NCBI RefSeq assembly: GCF_000430685.1
Contig: NZ_AUMM01000028.1
Location: forward strand, 1 to 50,561
Origin: Tuberibacillus calidus DSM 17572
GTDB lineage: Bacteria; Bacillota; Bacilli; Bacillales; Sporolactobacillaceae
DNA: 50,561 nt
Reading direction: 5' to 3'
The notes under the pieces were generated by a model. It saw only the letters and a program-made list of their open reading frames with translations, was not told the DNA's origin and did no database searches. Position numbers and translations under genes: made by a program. Of this stretch, positions 42,270-50,561 are shown piece after piece. The number at the start of each line of letters is the position of its first letter. The first letter of the stretch is position 1.

Positions 42270-44095
42270 TCAAGGCAATCAAAGAACCCTTTCAACATAA
42301 ACGGCTGACTGCACCTGCTAAGGCATCTGTGGAAACGAGGAAAAAGGCGCCAAAGCCGAAATTTGATACGATTAGACGCATTTGGAAGTATTTAGCCGAA
42401 AGTAAACAGCTGCTTTTCATCGTAGTGCTGATGGTGATCGCGAGTTCCGTTTTAGGTCTACTCGGGCCGTTTTTAATCGGGCGGGCCGTCGATCGCTTTA
42501 TCGTTGCTGGAAAATTTGCCGGCTTCGCTCGCGTTTTAATTGAACTTGCCATCGTCTATTTTTTGTATGCCGCCTTTCAGTGGTCGCAAAACATTCTCAT
42601 GATCGGCATCGCCCAGAAGACCGTTTATAAAATGCGGATCCAAACTTTCAGCCACTTGCAAAAGCTTGCTCTGCCGTTTTTTGATAAGCGTCAATACGGC
42701 GAATTGATGAGCAGGGTAACAAACGATATCGACAATGTGAGTTCGACTTTAAATGATTCCGTCATTCAGATTTTCTCAAGTGTCATCATGTTAACGGGTA
42801 CGATCTGTGTGATGATTTGGCTCAGTCCGATCATGACGATTGTGACGTTATTGATTGTGCCGCTGATGTTTATGGGCATGAAATGGATCACCAATCGCAC
42901 CGGGCGATATTTTAAAGAACAACAAAGGTGTTTAGGGGATCTCAATGGCTATATTGAGGAAATCGTATCGGGACAGCGCGTTGTCAAAATGTTTTCCCAA
43001 GAGGAACGGGCCATCGAAACCTTTACGGAAAAAAGCAAACGGCTGCGCGATGCCGGTTTTTGGGCGCAATGTGTCTCCGGATTCATCCCCAAGCTGATGA
43101 ATGGGTTGAATAATTTAGGTTTTACGCTCGTTGCGGCGGTTGGCGGCCTCCTCGCGCTTCATGGCATGGTTTCGATTGGGATTATCGTCACTTTTGCGGA
43201 ATACACCCGCCAGTTTACGCGGCCGCTTAATGATCTGTCGAACCAATTTAACACGTTGTTATCGGCAGTTGCAGGGGCTGAGCGCGTCTTTGAGATTTTA
43301 GATGAAGAGATCGAAACGGCTGATGAAAAAGAGGCGCACGAGTTACCCGAAGAAATTAAAGGCGAAGTGGAATTTCGCCATGTGTCTTTTTCATACGAAG
43401 AAGCTTCGAAAACAATCAAAAATGTCAGCTTTAAAGCGGCACCCGGCGAAACCGTTGCCCTCGTCGGTCCGACCGGTGCCGGAAAAACGACGATCATTAA
43501 TTTATTATCCCGATTTTACAATGTCGACCATGGGGCGATTCTCGTTGATGGCATTGACATCTCAACGGTAAAACGGGCAAGCTTGCGGAAAAAGATGGGC
43601 TTTGTCCTTCAGGATTCGTATTTATTTCAGGGAACGGTCATGGAAAACATTCGCTACGGCCGTTTGGATGCGACGGATGAGGAAGTGGTAGAAGCTGCAA
43701 AACTCGCCAATGCGTATTCTTTTATTATGAATCTTCCCAATCAGTTTCACACAGTGCTGACTCAAGATGGCGGCGGCATTAGCCAAGGCCAGCGGCAGTT
43801 GCTCGCTATTGCTCGGGCCATCTTAGCCCGTCCATCGATTTTAATTCTCGATGAAGCAACGAGCAACATCGATACGGTCACAGAAATCAAAATCCAAGAA
43901 GCCTTGGAGCGCTTGATGGCCGGACGGACGAGTTTTGTCATTGCCCACAGGCTGAATACCATTCAACGCGCCGATCAAATCCTCGTCATTAGTGACGGAA
44001 AAATTATCGAACAGGGTTCTCATGCCGAACTTTTAGAGAAAAAAGGGGCCTATTATGACCTCTACACGAGTCAGTTCAAAGAGGCGCTAGCCTAA
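42266..44095 (+). CDS. ABC exporter half-transporter, catalytic partner
   Basis: A 609-aa half-transporter with an N-terminal polar extension of 35 residues, six TM segments and an ATPase domain. Here Walker B ILILDEATSNID and the H-loop VIAHRLNT are intact, while the signature is altered to ISQGQRQ. Thus each partner supplies what the other lacks, giving one consensus and one degenerate ATP site, the rule in heterodimeric multidrug exporters. The ATG overlaps the upstream stop by four bases. The exported compound cannot be told. Confidence 0.9.
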   Translation: MIKAIKEPFQHKRLTAPAKASVETRKKAPKPKFDTIRRIWKYLAESKQLLFIVVLMVIASSVLGLLGPFLIGRAVDRFIVAGKFAGFARVLIELAIVYFLYAAFQWSQNILMIGIAQKTVYKMRIQTFSHLQKLALPFFDKRQYGELMSRVTNDIDNVSSTLNDSVIQIFSSVIMLTGTICVMIWLSPIMTIVTLLIVPLMFMGMKWITNRTGRYFKEQQRCLGDLNGYIEEIVSGQRVVKMFSQEERAIETFTEKSKRLRDAGFWAQCVSGFIPKLMNGLNNLGFTLVAAVGGLLALHGMVSIGIIVTFAEYTRQFTRPLNDLSNQFNTLLSAVAGAERVFEILDEEIETADEKEAHELPEEIKGEVEFRHVSFSYEEASKTIKNVSFKAAPGETVALVGPTGAGKTTIINLLSRFYNVDHGAILVDGIDISTVKRASLRKKMGFVLQDSYLFQGTVMENIRYGRLDATDEEVVEAAKLANAYSFIMNLPNQFHTVLTQDGGGISQGQRQLLAIARAILARPSILILDEATSNIDTVTEIKIQEALERLMAGRTSFVIAHRLNTIQRADQILVISDGKIIEQGSHAELLEKKGAYYDLYTSQFKEALA

Positions 44096-44112
44096 AAAAG
44101 GAGTGATGTGGA

Positions 44113-45156
44113 ATGGTTTACATTAGAAGTTTTGCCAGTGACAATCATGCGGGCATTCACCCGGAAGTATTAAAAGCGATTGAGCGCGCCAATGTTGGAG
44201 ATGCCATCGCCTACGGCGGCGATGTTTATTCGGAAAGAGCCAAGCGGTTGTTTCAAGAGCATTTCGGCGATGATTGCGAGGTGTATTTCGTCTTTAATGG
44301 GACAGGGGCCAATATCACCGGTCTAAAGGCTGTGACACAGTCATATCATGCCGTGATTTGCGCAGAAACCGCGCATATTCACAGCGACGAATGCGGGGCG
44401 GCCGAAAACGTCATTGGCTGTAAGCTCCTCACCGTTCCATCAGCGGACGGAAAAATCACCGTTGACCAAGTTCAGGGTTTTCTTCATGACATCGGCAATG
44501 CCCATCACAGCCAGCCAAAAGTCATCTCCATTTCTCAGGTGACGGAATATGGGACGGTTTATCGGCCGGAAGAAATTCAAGCATTGGCCGATTTCGCCCA
44601 TGCCAACGGGCTTTACCTTTACATGGACGGCTCGCGTCTTGCCAATGCCGCCGCCTCCTTGGGTGTCGAGTTTAGGGAAATCACGACTGATGTCGGCGTC
44701 GATGTTCTTTCGTTCGGTGGTACCAAAAATGGCTTAATGGTCGGTGAAGCGGTCATTTTTCTGAATAAGGCGCTCGGCCAGGATTTTCCGTTTATTCACA
44801 AGCAAAGCTTGCAATTGGCATCGAAAATGCGCTTCATCGCCGCGCAGTTTGAAGCCTTATTGACAGATCGCCTCTGGTATCGCAATGCTTGCCATGCTAA
44901 CCGAATGGCGAAATTACTTGCGGATGAGCTAGAAAAAATCCCAGCCGTGCAAATCACGCAAAAGGTGGAGGCGAATGCGGTATTTGCCATTATCCCGCCG
45001 CCGATTGTCACCAAGCTCCAAGAAAAATATCTAATATCCCTATGGTCCGAGGCACGTTCGGAAGTCCGACTGATGGCGTCCTTTAATACTGAAGATAGGG
45101 ATATTCATCAGTTGGTGGATGATCTGCGGTCGGCGATAAATGCCACCCATATTTAG
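44113..45156 (+). CDS. Low-specificity threonine aldolase
   Basis: A 347-aa PLP enzyme of the beta-eliminating lyase family that splits threonine or allo-threonine into glycine and acetaldehyde. The N-terminal SDNHAGIHPEVLKAI, YGGDVYSERA and the PLP lysine Lys205 in SFGGTKNG match the family; the Asp-Gly-Ser-Arg motif (MDGSRLANA) binds cofactor. AAAAGGAGTG lies 8 bases upstream of the ATG. It starts 17 bases after the ABC gene, so it may be co-transcribed although unrelated in function. Confidence 0.9.
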   Translation: MVYIRSFASDNHAGIHPEVLKAIERANVGDAIAYGGDVYSERAKRLFQEHFGDDCEVYFVFNGTGANITGLKAVTQSYHAVICAETAHIHSDECGAAENVIGCKLLTVPSADGKITVDQVQGFLHDIGNAHHSQPKVISISQVTEYGTVYRPEEIQALADFAHANGLYLYMDGSRLANAAASLGVEFREITTDVGVDVLSFGGTKNGLMVGEAVIFLNKALGQDFPFIHKQSLQLASKMRFIAAQFEALLTDRLWYRNACHANRMAKLLADELEKIPAVQITQKVEANAVFAIIPPPIVTKLQEKYLISLWSEARSEVRLMASFNTEDRDIHQLVDDLRSAINATHI

Positions 45157-45160
45157 TGAG

Positions 45161-45260
45161 GATTTTGAGAGTGGCGCATTATTGGAGGCATGAGTCATCA
45201 AATAATGGGGATCTTGAGATAGACACTTTATTGGGGGTCATGAGTCATTAAAATGGAAAG
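45161..45260 (+). repeat. Imperfect tandem repeat, two copies of about 50 bases
   Basis: The unit GATNTTGAGA ... TTATTGGNGG ... ATGAGTCAT.AAA occurs twice (about 45164-45205 and 45211-45254), each ending in the short palindrome ATGAGTCAT. It fills the whole gap between the aldolase and mannosidase genes and may be a duplicated operator. Confidence 0.55.
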
Positions 45261-45272
45261 GAGTTGTCGGTG

Positions 45273-48200
45273 ATGTTTTGGACTGAGCAGAAACTTGCGG
45301 CAAGAATTAAAGCATTAGGGCCTTATCGCTATCGTGAGGCACGCGATATTTCCAGTTTTCGCTTTCAGCTTGATGAAGAGGGGGCAGTCGGCGCACGGCC
45401 ACCAGAAGACGGGTATGGGTCTGTCATTCGGATCGGTGACCGCTGGGAAGGCCGCGACCTTTATGCCTGGCTTGCGGCTGAAGTCCAGATTCCTATCGAA
45501 TGGCAAAACAAAACCGTCATCGGTTTGTTTGATTTCGGGAAAACGGATGGCGGCACTAATGCTGGTTTTGAGTCTTTATTATATTTAGACGGAAAACCTT
45601 ATCAAGGCGTGGACGCAAATCATCAGGAAGTGTTTTTCCCTGATCATGTTGCCGGAAAAACGGTCAAGCTTGTCTTCCGGATCTGGTCAGGGCTCGAAGG
45701 GGGCGGCGTGCCTGTCATTCAAGAACATAAAATAAAAACCGCCCAAGTGGCTTACCTGGATGAAGCAGCTGATGATCTATATTTTACTGGTAAAGCCATC
45801 ATTCAGGTGGTGGAGATGTTAGATGACCATCACCCCGTGCGGGAAGATCTGCTCGGGGCGCTTAACCGGGCTTTTAATTTAATCGATTGGCGCCTTCCAG
45901 GGTCAGCCGAATTTTATCAATCTATCGAACGCGCTCGCGACACATTAAATAAAGAACTGGAAAAGATCGAGAAACGTCATCCCGTTACGGTTCATGCGGT
46001 TGGCCATACTCATATCGATGTCGCTTGGCTTTGGCGATTAAAGCATACTCGTGAAAAAGCGGCGCGGTCGTTTTCAACTGTCCTACGTCTGATGGAGCGT
46101 TATCCAGAATACATTTTCCAACAAGGTCAGCCCCAGCTCTATGATTATATTAAAAGAGACTATCCCGAAATCTATGAACAGATAAAAGCAAGAGTCAAAG
46201 AAGGCCGCTGGGAAGCAGCGGGTGGTATGTGGCTTGAGCCGGACTGCAATTTACCGTCGGGGGAATCCCTTGTGCGCCAGCTCTTACATGGCACGCGCTT
46301 TTTTAAAAATGAGTTCGGCACAGAATGTACATATCTCTGGCTGCCTGACGTGTTTGGCTACAGCTGGGCATTGCCGCAAATCTTAAAAAAATCCGGAATA
46401 AAAACGTTTGCGACAACCAAAATCAGCTGGAATCAGTACAACCGCATGCCTCATGATGTCTTTAAATGGCGCGGCATTGATGGCACGGAAATTTTAACGT
46501 ATTTCATTGCCACCCCCTATCCCGGAAGAAAAGGGTGGGGTGCCGACTACAATGCACATATCACGGCAGAAACCGTACAAGGTGTTTGGAAAGCTTTTAA
46601 AGACAAGGCGTTAACCAAGGATTTATTGATTTCTTATGGCTATGGAGACGGCGGCGGCGGGGTGACTCGCGAGATGTTGGAGATGCGTAGAAGACTGGAT
46701 CGCCTGCCAGGCATACCTAAAGTCGTGACGGATCGCGCCGATCAATATTTTGAAAAGCTGCACCAAGACATTAAGGAAACCGACCGCTATGTCCACACAT
46801 GGGACGGAGAGCTTTATTTGGAATATCATCGCGGCACTTACACGAGTCAAGCCTATAATAAAAGAACGAATCGCAAACTCGAACTGCTTTATCGGGAAAC
46901 GGAATTTTTAAATGTGGTCGCTGCTTTATCGAGTACTTGGGCGGCCTATCCGGCACAAACGCTCAATGAAGGTTGGAAAATTCTTTTGCGCAATCAGTTT
47001 CACGACATCTTGCCGGGTTCATCCATCCATGAAGTTTACGAGGACAGCCGAGAAGAATATCGCGGGGCTGAACGGCTAGTTAATAAAGCCAGAGAACGGG
47101 CGATTAAGGCGCTTGTTCAAGCAGAATCCCCGCGGTCATTTACGGTTGTCAATGACGCTTCGTGGCAGCGAACGGCGCTTGTCCGGATTTCTGCTGCAGC
47201 CGGCTTGAATCGCGGCACTTGGACGGATGAGGCTGGGGAAGTTCTAGACAGTGCCTTGTCCGATAACCATTGGCTAATTAAGGTCAACCGTGTGCCGGCC
47301 ATGGGGTTTTCTGTGATTCACTTCCATCCGGATGGTCCATCCCCCAAGAAAAAAGAGCCGTTTACAACCACCGAATTTACAGCGGAAACCCCATTTTATT
47401 TTCTCGAATGGAATGATAAAGGGCAGCTCATTCGGTTGTATGACCGCCGTGCTGGTCGGGAAGTGCTTGCAGAAAACGAACGCGGCAATGTCCTCCAAGT
47501 GTTTGAAGACAAGCCGCTGCGCTTTGATGCTTGGGATATAGACCTTTTTTACCAAGAAAAAATGACTGAAGTGACGGACATTCAAAACATTGAAGTCGTT
47601 GAAGTGAATGCCTTAAGAGCGGTCATCCAGATGACGTGGAATTATCAGCATTCACGAATTAAACAAAATATGGTGTTGTATGCGAATAGTCCCCGCATTG
47701 ATTTTGAAACCGAGGTTGATTGGCATGAACACCATCAGTTGTTAAAAGTGGCATTTCCAGTGGCGATTCGGGCGACGGAGGCGACTTATGATATTCAGTT
47801 CGGCAATGTCAAGCGGCCGACACATTGGAACACGAGTTGGGATTACGCGCGTTTTGAGACCGTTGGCCACCAATGGGCGGATCTTTCGGAAACAGGTTAT
47901 GGTGTCAGCCTGCTCAACGACGGCAAATACGGTTATGATATTAAAGACAACATCATGCGCTTGACATTGATTAAATGCGCTACTTATCCAGACTACGCCC
48001 AGGACCAAGGATTGCACCGCTTTACGTATGCGCTTCTTCCGCATGAAGGCGATTGGGTCAACGGACAAACAATTCAGGAGGCATGGGATCTCAACCAGCC
48101 GCTTAAGTTCTTTGAAGGCGCAATGGATTACGCCCCGAGGTCACTGTTTAGCCTTTCCGCAGACCATGTCGTGATTGATGCGGTGAAAAAAGCTGAAGAT

Positions 48201-48401
48201 GAGGATAAGGTCATTTTACGGCTGCATGAATCCACTGGCCGCCGCGGCCCCGTTGAAATCACCAGTGATTACCGGATACAATCCTGGCAGGAATGCGACT
48301 TATTGGAACGGCCGACAGGTGAAAAAACGGCCTCCCCAACGCTCACTTTTATGATCAAACCTTATGAAATTAAAACGTTTATCATCGATTTGGTGCGTTA
48401 A
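45273..48401 (+). CDS. Alpha-mannosidase, glycoside hydrolase family 38
   Basis: A 1042-aa zinc-dependent retaining enzyme. It carries the metal ligands in GHTHIDVAWLW (His245, His247 or Asp249), the nucleophile Asp359 in LPDVFGYS and the later metal/His motif NQFHDILPGSS (His577). N-terminal ~220 residues are the beta-sandwich domain common in this subgroup; C-terminal half is the beta-rich GH38C part. No signal peptide is seen, so it works in the cytoplasm, probably on mannosides taken up as oligosaccharides. ATG 45273 is preferred, 9 bases behind AAAGGAG. No sugar transporter or regulator gene adjoins it. Confidence 0.9.
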   Translation: MFWTEQKLAARIKALGPYRYREARDISSFRFQLDEEGAVGARPPEDGYGSVIRIGDRWEGRDLYAWLAAEVQIPIEWQNKTVIGLFDFGKTDGGTNAGFESLLYLDGKPYQGVDANHQEVFFPDHVAGKTVKLVFRIWSGLEGGGVPVIQEHKIKTAQVAYLDEAADDLYFTGKAIIQVVEMLDDHHPVREDLLGALNRAFNLIDWRLPGSAEFYQSIERARDTLNKELEKIEKRHPVTVHAVGHTHIDVAWLWRLKHTREKAARSFSTVLRLMERYPEYIFQQGQPQLYDYIKRDYPEIYEQIKARVKEGRWEAAGGMWLEPDCNLPSGESLVRQLLHGTRFFKNEFGTECTYLWLPDVFGYSWALPQILKKSGIKTFATTKISWNQYNRMPHDVFKWRGIDGTEILTYFIATPYPGRKGWGADYNAHITAETVQGVWKAFKDKALTKDLLISYGYGDGGGGVTREMLEMRRRLDRLPGIPKVVTDRADQYFEKLHQDIKETDRYVHTWDGELYLEYHRGTYTSQAYNKRTNRKLELLYRETEFLNVVAALSSTWAAYPAQTLNEGWKILLRNQFHDILPGSSIHEVYEDSREEYRGAERLVNKARERAIKALVQAESPRSFTVVNDASWQRTALVRISAAAGLNRGTWTDEAGEVLDSALSDNHWLIKVNRVPAMGFSVIHFHPDGPSPKKKEPFTTTEFTAETPFYFLEWNDKGQLIRLYDRRAGREVLAENERGNVLQVFEDKPLRFDAWDIDLFYQEKMTEVTDIQNIEVVEVNALRAVIQMTWNYQHSRIKQNMVLYANSPRIDFETEVDWHEHHQLLKVAFPVAIRATEATYDIQFGNVKRPTHWNTSWDYARFETVGHQWADLSETGYGVSLLNDGKYGYDIKDNIMRLTLIKCATYPDYAQDQGLHRFTYALLPHEGDWVNGQTIQEAWDLNQPLKFFEGAMDYAPRSLFSLSADHVVIDAVKKAEDEDKVILRLHESTGRRGPVEITSDYRIQSWQECDLLERPTGEKTASPTLTFMIKPYEIKTFIIDLVR

Positions 48402-48427
48402 AAGGCGGGAAATCCGTTGGGAGTTCG

Positions 48428-48566
48428 CTACAACTTCGCGAAGGAGTAACCCACCATTAGTGGAAGCGCGCGACCAAGCTTGCGTCTTATAATGGCGTTG
48501 TAGTCAAGTTAGAAAAATTGCGTTACATTTTGGCGGCAAATGCGGCTCGAAATGTAACGCTTTTTT
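48428..48566 (+). ncRNA. Possible structured RNA ending in a strong terminator
   Basis: CTACAAC (48428-48434) pairs with GTTGTAG (48497-48503), and nested inside CCATTA (48454-48459) pairs with TAATGG (48490-48495); a CTTCGCGAAG hairpin sits near 48433. A terminator follows: perfect 11-bp stem GCGTTACATTT/AAATGTAACGC (48520-48530, 48550-48560) with six T. The terminator lies 119 bases after the mannosidase stop, leaving room for a structured 3' UTR or a small RNA. No known RNA family was recognised; the terminator part is sure, the RNA is not. Confidence 0.4.
48520..48566 (+). terminator. Rho-independent terminator after the mannosidase gene
   Basis: Perfect 11-bp inverted repeat GCGTTACATTT/AAATGTAACGC followed by TTTTTT. 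Confidence 0.9.
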
Positions 48567-48848
48567 GATTTTCGGTTTAAAAATCGCCAATATTTTTCCG
48601 AATTTAAAGATTGCTTATCAGTTATGAGGGTCTCGGGCGGGAAAATAATATGCAATTTTGGATTGCGTATCAAATTGCCGGCCGTTGGTGCGTGAAATAA
48701 TATGCTTTTTTTGATTTCCGATAAAAAAACTGCCCATGGAAATCGACACCGTATTGGTTGAAATTCATGATGAAGGTATAGGATAGGTTTTTCTATCCCA
48801 ATAATTAAAGTGTCATAATTTTTATTCGGATGGTGAAGGCGTTTGGTT
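48567..48848. other. Intergenic stretch with imperfect direct repeats
   Basis: No gene. AATAATATGC followed by a T-rich TTTGATT-like segment occurs at 48644-48667 and 48696-48720 (52-base period); a third, weaker TTTTTTGATTTTCG copy trails the terminator. A GGATAG/CTATCC hairpin lies at 48781-48798 without a T-run. Confidence 0.4.
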
Positions 48849-50102
48849 ATGATTAAGTTGTTTACGGATATTGATTTGGACGGGCTTGGCTGCGGGGTTG
48901 TGGCAAAAATGGCCTTTGGGGAAGAGGCCAGCGTATCCTATTGTTCATACAGAAACTTAAATCAGAAGGTCGACGCTTTCTTAGACGACCCGGAGGAGAA
49001 GAATACATCCCTCTATATCACTGATCTCGCCGTCAATGAGTCGGTGGAAAAAAAGCTTGCGCAAAGATACAACGAAGGACATCCCGTAGCGGTCATTGAC
49101 CACCATGTAACCGCCTTGCATTTTAATGACTATGAGTGGGGTCTTGTGAAACCTGAAGATGAGGACGGAAAAAAAACGTGTGCGACGTCCCTTTTTTATG
49201 ATTACCTTGTTGACAAGAAATTGATGCAACCCCATAAAGCGCTGGAAGAGTTTATCGAACTCGTGCGCCAATATGATACGTGGGAGTGGGATGAAAACAA
49301 TACGCTCGAAGCCAAAAGGCTAAATGATCTGTTTTATATTATGGATCGAACGGAATTCGAAGAGGAAATGCTTTCGCGGCTAAAAGAGAATCCGGATGCT
49401 TTTTCTCTGACGGACATGGAAAACACGCTTCTTGACATAGAGGATCAGAAAATCGACCGTTATATTCGTTCGAAAAACCGGCAAATCGTTCAAACATTTA
49501 TTGAAAACTATTGTGTGGGCATCGTTCATGCCGAGCAATATTTATCAGAGTTAGGAAATGAATTAAACAAACTGAATCCCCATCTGGACATGATTGTACT
49601 CGTCAATGCCGGATCAAAGAAAATCGGCTTTCGAACGATTCACGATCATATCAATGTGGCGGAATTTGCCGCCCGTTTCGGCGGTGGCGGGCATCCAAAG
49701 GCTTCTGGATGTGATTTGACGGATGAGACATTCCGGCTTTTTGTGGCGAATGTCTTCCCGCTTCAGCCGCTCAAGCCTGATCCAGAGCAAAATAAAATCA
49801 ATGTGAAGGGTTCGCCTTTTGGCACGTATTACCAAAACCGCAAAGGGCATGTTTCATCGATCTTACCGACGGAAGAGGGGCATTTCGAAGTGCTCCATGA
49901 AGGCAAACGGCTGGATAAAACATTTCCGACCTTTGAAGACGCCGAACGGTTTGTCAAAAGAAATTACATGTCTTGGTTGCGATATGATGAAGACTATTTA
50001 CGGCAACTTGCGGCATGTCTGCCCATCAGCAGGGACACATTGGAGGAAAACTTTGATAAAATCATGGACGCCATTCTCGATGAGGTTGCTGAATCCGAAT
50101 AA
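48849..50102 (+). CDS. nrnB: DHH-family nanoRNase (NrnB-like)
   Basis: A 417-aa phosphoesterase hydrolysing short oligoribonucleotides from the 5' or 3' end and probably pGpG-type dinucleotides. The DHH motifs are visible: FTDIDLDGLGC, ITDLAV, IDHHVT (the DHH), and the DHHA1 block ARFGGGGHPKASGC. The C-terminal 110 residues resemble the extension of B. subtilis NrnB (YngD), making that the best match over NrnA, which is shorter. ATG 48849 is taken as the start with GAAGG upstream; an in-frame TTG at 48843 is less likely. Confidence 0.85.
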   Translation: MIKLFTDIDLDGLGCGVVAKMAFGEEASVSYCSYRNLNQKVDAFLDDPEEKNTSLYITDLAVNESVEKKLAQRYNEGHPVAVIDHHVTALHFNDYEWGLVKPEDEDGKKTCATSLFYDYLVDKKLMQPHKALEEFIELVRQYDTWEWDENNTLEAKRLNDLFYIMDRTEFEEEMLSRLKENPDAFSLTDMENTLLDIEDQKIDRYIRSKNRQIVQTFIENYCVGIVHAEQYLSELGNELNKLNPHLDMIVLVNAGSKKIGFRTIHDHINVAEFAARFGGGGHPKASGCDLTDETFRLFVANVFPLQPLKPDPEQNKINVKGSPFGTYYQNRKGHVSSILPTEEGHFEVLHEGKRLDKTFPTFEDAERFVKRNYMSWLRYDEDYLRQLAACLPISRDTLEENFDKIMDAILDEVAESE

Positions 50103-50213
50103 CTGGATACCAAATTTTCTTGCTAAGTGCACTTTTTAAATTCAGAAGGGCAATTGTTTTCCGAAGCATGTTTTCTCCGTACGCTAATACCATGTATTAA
50201 GGGGGAGATGGAC

Positions 50214-50405
50214 ATGGGAAAAGCGAATCGGGGAAAATATTTGCGCCGACTGCCTAACCGTGGCCGAGGGACATGCCCTGTGTGCCATGCAACAGGCATA
50301 AAGTTGCTTTATACGCAACATACATCGGACGGCAAGGAGTTGAAAGTCTGTAAGCGTTGTTCCAAAGCATCCCAAGAGCGGATTGATCAAGCCGCAAGCC
50401 AGTAA
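50214..50405 (+). CDS. Small zinc-ribbon-like protein, function unknown
   Basis: A 63-aa basic protein with two CxxC knuckles (CPVC and CKRC) about 27 residues apart, the spacing of a zinc ribbon. The N-terminus is rich in Arg, Lys and Gly (GKANRGKYLRRLPNRGRG), which would suit nucleic acid or ribosome binding. The open frame extends to 50127, but the ribosome site AGGGGGAG fits ATG 50214 (8 bases). A terminator follows at once, so it is a single-gene unit. I do not recognise the family. Confidence 0.7.
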   Translation: MGKANRGKYLRRLPNRGRGTCPVCHATGIKLLYTQHTSDGKELKVCKRCSKASQERIDQAASQ

Positions 50406-50415
50406 TAAAATCGGA

Positions 50416-50446
50416 AAAGTTCGGGAACTATGCCCGAACTTTTTTT
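50416..50446 (+). terminator. Terminator of the small zinc-ribbon gene
   Basis: Perfect stem AGTTCGGG (50418-50425) and CCCGAACT (50433-50440) with a T7 run. The remaining bases to 50561 show no feature. Confidence 0.9.
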
Positions 50447-50561
50447 AAAGTCAAAGAAAACATAATAATGTAAAAAACTGGAGCGTATGCGCAAATTGAA
50501 GGTAGAACCGACCAGAAAATGAGCAAAAACCGCATTTATGCTCAATTTTCAGCTGGAAGAG

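Noticed and set aside
48644-48720. Possible CRISPR-like or regulatory direct repeats (AATAATATGC)
   Set aside because: Only two similar copies with T-rich spacers; too few and too weak for an array.

Overview
The window looks like a mid-GC, low-complexity-free stretch of a spore-forming member of the Bacillales. The evidence is an alpha/beta-type small acid-soluble spore protein, an NrnB-type DHH exonuclease, S-box and L-box riboswitches, strong AGGAGG ribosome sites with frequent GTG/TTG starts, and classical Gram-positive terminators. A thermotolerant soil or Sporolactobacillaceae-like bacillus would fit, but the genus is only a guess. No rRNA, tRNA, CRISPR array or prophage was seen.

Layout. 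1-294: 3' end of an IS1182-type transposase. 765-2607 (-): lysine permease with promoter, lysine riboswitch and terminator. 2966-6293 (+): SwrC-type RND exporter behind a TetR-like palindrome. 6290-7489 (-): SASP gene and a membrane protein. 7811-9204 (-): an AT-rich two-gene operon of secreted/anchored proteins of unknown function, probably acquired. 9474-10927: small membrane protein, a possible 56-aa ORF and a proline iminopeptidase. 11111-20087 (+): a lipid-catabolism block with an SCP2 protein, two acyl-CoA dehydrogenases (one catalytically incomplete), enoyl-CoA hydratase, SDR dehydrogenase, thiolase, an R2-like ligand-binding oxidase (R2lox) and a long-chain acyl-CoA ligase, followed by a convergent GAF/LuxR regulator (20148-21674). 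22153-27360 (+): a linearmycin-resistance-type system with response regulator, histidine kinase, ABC ATPase and two ABC-2 permeases. 27438-30253 (-): metNPQ methionine importer under a SAM riboswitch.

30455-40310: a type IV pilus locus. A minus-strand operon runs pilB-pilT-pilC-major pilin-pilD-pilM-pilN-pilO, and a divergent plus-strand operon encodes two minor pilins and a 489-aa PilX-like protein with a repetitive Gly-rich C-terminal part. The dedicated PilT retraction ATPase separates it from the ComG competence pseudopilus. 40548-44095: heterodimeric ABC exporter with complementary degenerate ATP sites. 44113-45156: threonine aldolase. 45273-48401: GH38 alpha-mannosidase. 48849-50405: NrnB-type nanoRNase and a small CxxC/CxxC protein.

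The most interesting system is the lipid block. It holds every enzyme of a beta-oxidation cycle, yet also carries R2lox (a Mn/Fe oxidase fold whose physiological substrate is unknown) directly after the thiolase, and an acyl-CoA dehydrogenase paralogue that lacks both the usual FAD-loop motif and the catalytic glutamate. This suggests a heteromeric dehydrogenase and a specialised, possibly oxidised or branched, lipid substrate.
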